DNA from: Lactifluus volemus
Taxonomy: Eukaryota > Basidiomycota > Agaricomycetes > Russulales > Russulaceae
Direction of reading: 5' to 3'
Assembly: GCA_022376515.1 (NCBI GenBank)
Contig: WTXI01000001.1
Span: forward strand, 248,001-312,000
DNA: 64,000 nt
The notes under the pieces were generated by a model that was not told where the DNA came from, did not search any database, and saw only the letters and a list, made by a program, of their open reading frames with translations. Both the position numbers and the translations under genes were made by a program. Of this stretch, positions 61,600 to 64,000 are shown in pieces (position 1 is the first letter of the stretch; every line of letters begins with the position of its first letter).

Positions 61600-64000
61600 T
61601 CAATGATACTGGCTTCGCGAGTTACCACTCAGCGCATCCCGTACACTTCTCCTAAGCTCTTCGTGATCCATTCCACTGGAGTTCGACTCACGTCCAACTG
61701 ACGACCCTGGTTGAACATGCGATGGCGCCGAACTAGCAGGTGCCACTTGATCTTCACCATCCACAAAATACAAAATTTTCCGCGCCAGTTCCTGGATCTC
61801 ACTCTGACCATCGCCCACCTCTGTCTCCTGGTATGAATGTGTCTGAGACCGATGCGAGCGAGGCGTCCCTCCAACAGACGACGTGGGGGTCATGGAACGT
61901 GAAACGGCTAGGTCGCGCACATTAGGTACGAGGAGACTGGACGAACGGATGTTGCTCATCAGCTGAGGGTCTAAAGAAGACTATCGATCAGCAAGTGGTT
62001 CATAGGAAATCGACGAAACATATTCTAACCCCCAGATTCCAAAAGTTGCATGATCGTCCAAACAGCGATATGTTGGAATGTAGCATCGGGGCTAGTTAGG
62101 AACCGATGGAGATACTGGTGCATGCCCCCTTCAGGTTTCTCCCATACATCGTTAAAGGCAGAATAATCATCGGATGCGGTGCGGCCATCTGACACAAAGA
62201 GACATTGTTAGAAGAAATAGACCGCAAAGTTTATAAAACCCTAACCCTTCGAAGAAAGATTTCCAAGTGCGGCCGCGCTATTCCCTTGTACCTCCGAACT
62301 CGGTGAATTCGTCAGTGGGATTAACACCTCGCAAATTCCCATTTCCAAAAGCTGTCCCTTCAAATCATCGCTCAATGCCAACACTGCCACGCAGGCTGTC
62401 ATTTCGCTTTGCACGTTCATCGGCACGTCTAAAACAAGCTCTTTGATAGAATGCACCGCTCCCGCTTTGACAATGGCGAGTTTATTTTTCTCCGAGCTGG
62501 CCGCAAGGTTTCGTAATGTGGAGATGGCATGGCACTGTACTTCCTCATTGTCTTTGAACGAGAGCAGATTAATGAGCGGTTGCAAGAAACCGGACTCGAT
62601 GATCGGTGACTCGTTTTGGGGATGAATGGACACGTTGCGTACACAAGCGGCGGAGGAGAGGATGAGGGGAAGATACGTGGATTGCAAAAGGCGAAGCAGG
62701 GGTTGCAGGCCGTCCGCCTTGACGATCTCAAGCTGATACTTCTCTGCACGCCACTTTAACGCCCCGCAGCCACGAGGACGGAGATAACACGCACCATCAC
62801 TGGCGAGATTCCGTAATGCCAAGGCCGCCTGGCATTGTACCTTCAAACTTGTGCTTTCCATGAGCTGGACTAAACTTGTCACCAACTTGGGCTCGCTCTG
62901 TGCTAATTTTTTCCTGTTGGAGCCTGAACAAATCCAAATAGGGTTTATCAACTAACTCCGCCGCTATGGCCGAGCAAAGTGGTGATCTCACGCACCATCG
63001 ACAGCAATGTTGCTCAAGGCGTTGTACAGTAATATTGCACGTCTGTGTCGGGAGAGTTGAGCAAACCAACGAGGACTGGGATGGCGCCAGCATTGACAAG
63101 CTGCTGCCTGTTTTCATCTAGAAAGATAGGTGATCATCAATCTCCTTGTGAATTATAGTCGGGACATAAGACGGACCTGAATGTGTCATATTAAGTAGCG
63201 CACCAGTCGCGTTTCGTTGCACGCGCATGTCCTTGGATCGGGCCAGCCGGGTGAGAGGGACAAGGGCGCCTGACTTGGCAATCTTCGTCTTGTTGTCGTC
63301 TAGGATAAACGTCATTCGCGCGCCTCATGAAAGCATAAGTAGGTAAGTATACCGTGCGTAGCAAGGTTGGTAACGCATCCAACAGCGTTGCATTGCACCT
63401 CGACGTTGGGACTGAGCATCTGACGAATTAGAGGCTCGAGCCCGCCCAGCTTGACAATAAGCAACTTATTCTCGGCTATCCGGAATTATCAAACTGGATG
63501 ATTATCCAAAGCCGCGGTAGAGACCCACTATTTACGGCCAAATTCCCAAGGGCGGCGCTGGCCGCACGCTGCACCTCCGTATCATGGCTGGAAAGGAGGA
63601 AAAGGATGGGGTCGAGCGTGTCGCGGCCAACAGGACGGACTTCTTTCTCGGTGATTTCAGCAAAGGCGAGCGCTGCGCTGCGCTGGAGATCGACATTGTC
63701 GGAAAAGGAAAGTGTGGTCAACGCGGAGAGTGGTGAGCCGCTGAAGAAGTTGGTTGTCGTCCGGTCTTGAGAGGAAGAGTGAGGATTTTGGGGGTACACG
63801 AAGAGGAAGAAGACGGGGAAACGCACTCTCGAGGTATTGAAGGAGGTCAGCCACGGCCTCTCGCTCATTCTCTAGTAGTAGTGGCTCATAGGATTGAGAG
63901 TTGCGAGAGCGGACTGAAACGCCAATGGAAGAGCGCCCAAATGTGAGATGTGAGAATGGATACGTACAGCAAGAGTCGCAGCAAGAGAAAGTATTGCCCA
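61600..64000 (-). CDS. VAC8: Vacuolar armadillo-repeat protein Vac8 (start at window edge)
   Basis: Lipid-anchored armadillo protein of the vacuole membrane, needed for vacuole inheritance, nucleus-vacuole contacts and the Cvt/autophagy pathway. The first base of the start codon lies just outside the window; the remaining bases read (M)[10 protein letters not shown], a myristoyl-plus-palmitoyl signal as in yeast Vac8. Exon 1 then joins [20 protein letters not shown] and VADLLQYLE. Armadillo repeats follow: [149 protein letters not shown] and [16 protein letters not shown]. The tail has Ser-rich text ([12 protein letters not shown]) and ends [13 protein letters not shown]. Confidence 0.95.

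Overview
The window looks like nuclear DNA of a filamentous basidiomycete fungus, probably an agaricomycete (inference). Nearly every gene is split by short GT-AG introns, mostly 49-70 nt where I placed both ends. The gene set is fungal: MDV1, CHS7, SPO22/ZIP4, VAC8, a Pho85-type cyclin, RGP1, UBR1, TRS33 and PSP1. No tRNA, rRNA, CRISPR array or intact transposon was recognised.

Layout. 1-1304: 3' part of an MDV1/CAF4 WD40 gene (+). 3190-4915: complete G-protein alpha subunit (-). 4916-10642: no gene recognised. 10643-12694: UTP18 (+), convergent with SPO22/ZIP4 (12864-17660, -). 17886-18439: small Gly-rich membrane protein (+). 21741-23799: Pho85-type cyclin (-). 23800-29611: simple-sequence-rich, no gene recognised. 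29612-30984: CHS7 (+). 31798-32958 GPALPP/DUF3752 protein (-) and 33041-34373 adenosine-deaminase-like enzyme (+) are head to head. 34491-35235: decayed short-chain dehydrogenase (-). 35789-36985: uncharacterised Ser/Pro-rich protein (+). 40662-43609: RGP1 (+). 43894-44914 CSN7 (-) and 44962-47103 mitochondrial glutamyl-tRNA synthetase (+) have start codons 47 bp apart. 47253-53047 UBR1 (-) and 53180-54071 TRS33 (+) are also head to head. 55319-57568: PSP1-domain protein (+). 58268-58708: mitochondrial ribosomal bL33 (+). 59435-60937: secreted GH16 glucanase (-). 61600 to the right edge: VAC8 (-), lacking only the first base of its start codon.

Themes. Mitochondrial functions recur (division adaptor, tRNA charging, ribosome), as do membrane trafficking (RGP1, TRS33, CHS7, VAC8), ubiquitin control (UBR1, CSN7) and signalling or cell cycle (G-alpha, cyclin). 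They are unlinked housekeeping functions, not one pathway cluster.

The most striking observation is in the G-alpha gene. Its conserved C-terminus can be read only if a single-nucleotide exon (position 3329) is spliced between a GC-AG intron and a GT-AG intron. With it, the ten exons sum to exactly 380 codons, and the tail ends in the family's usual receptor-contact pattern. Other points are a group of apparent one-base frame gaps in conserved genes between 46 and 49.2 kb, two strong hairpins, and a dispersed repeat of about 70 bp found at 19.8 and 38.6 kb.
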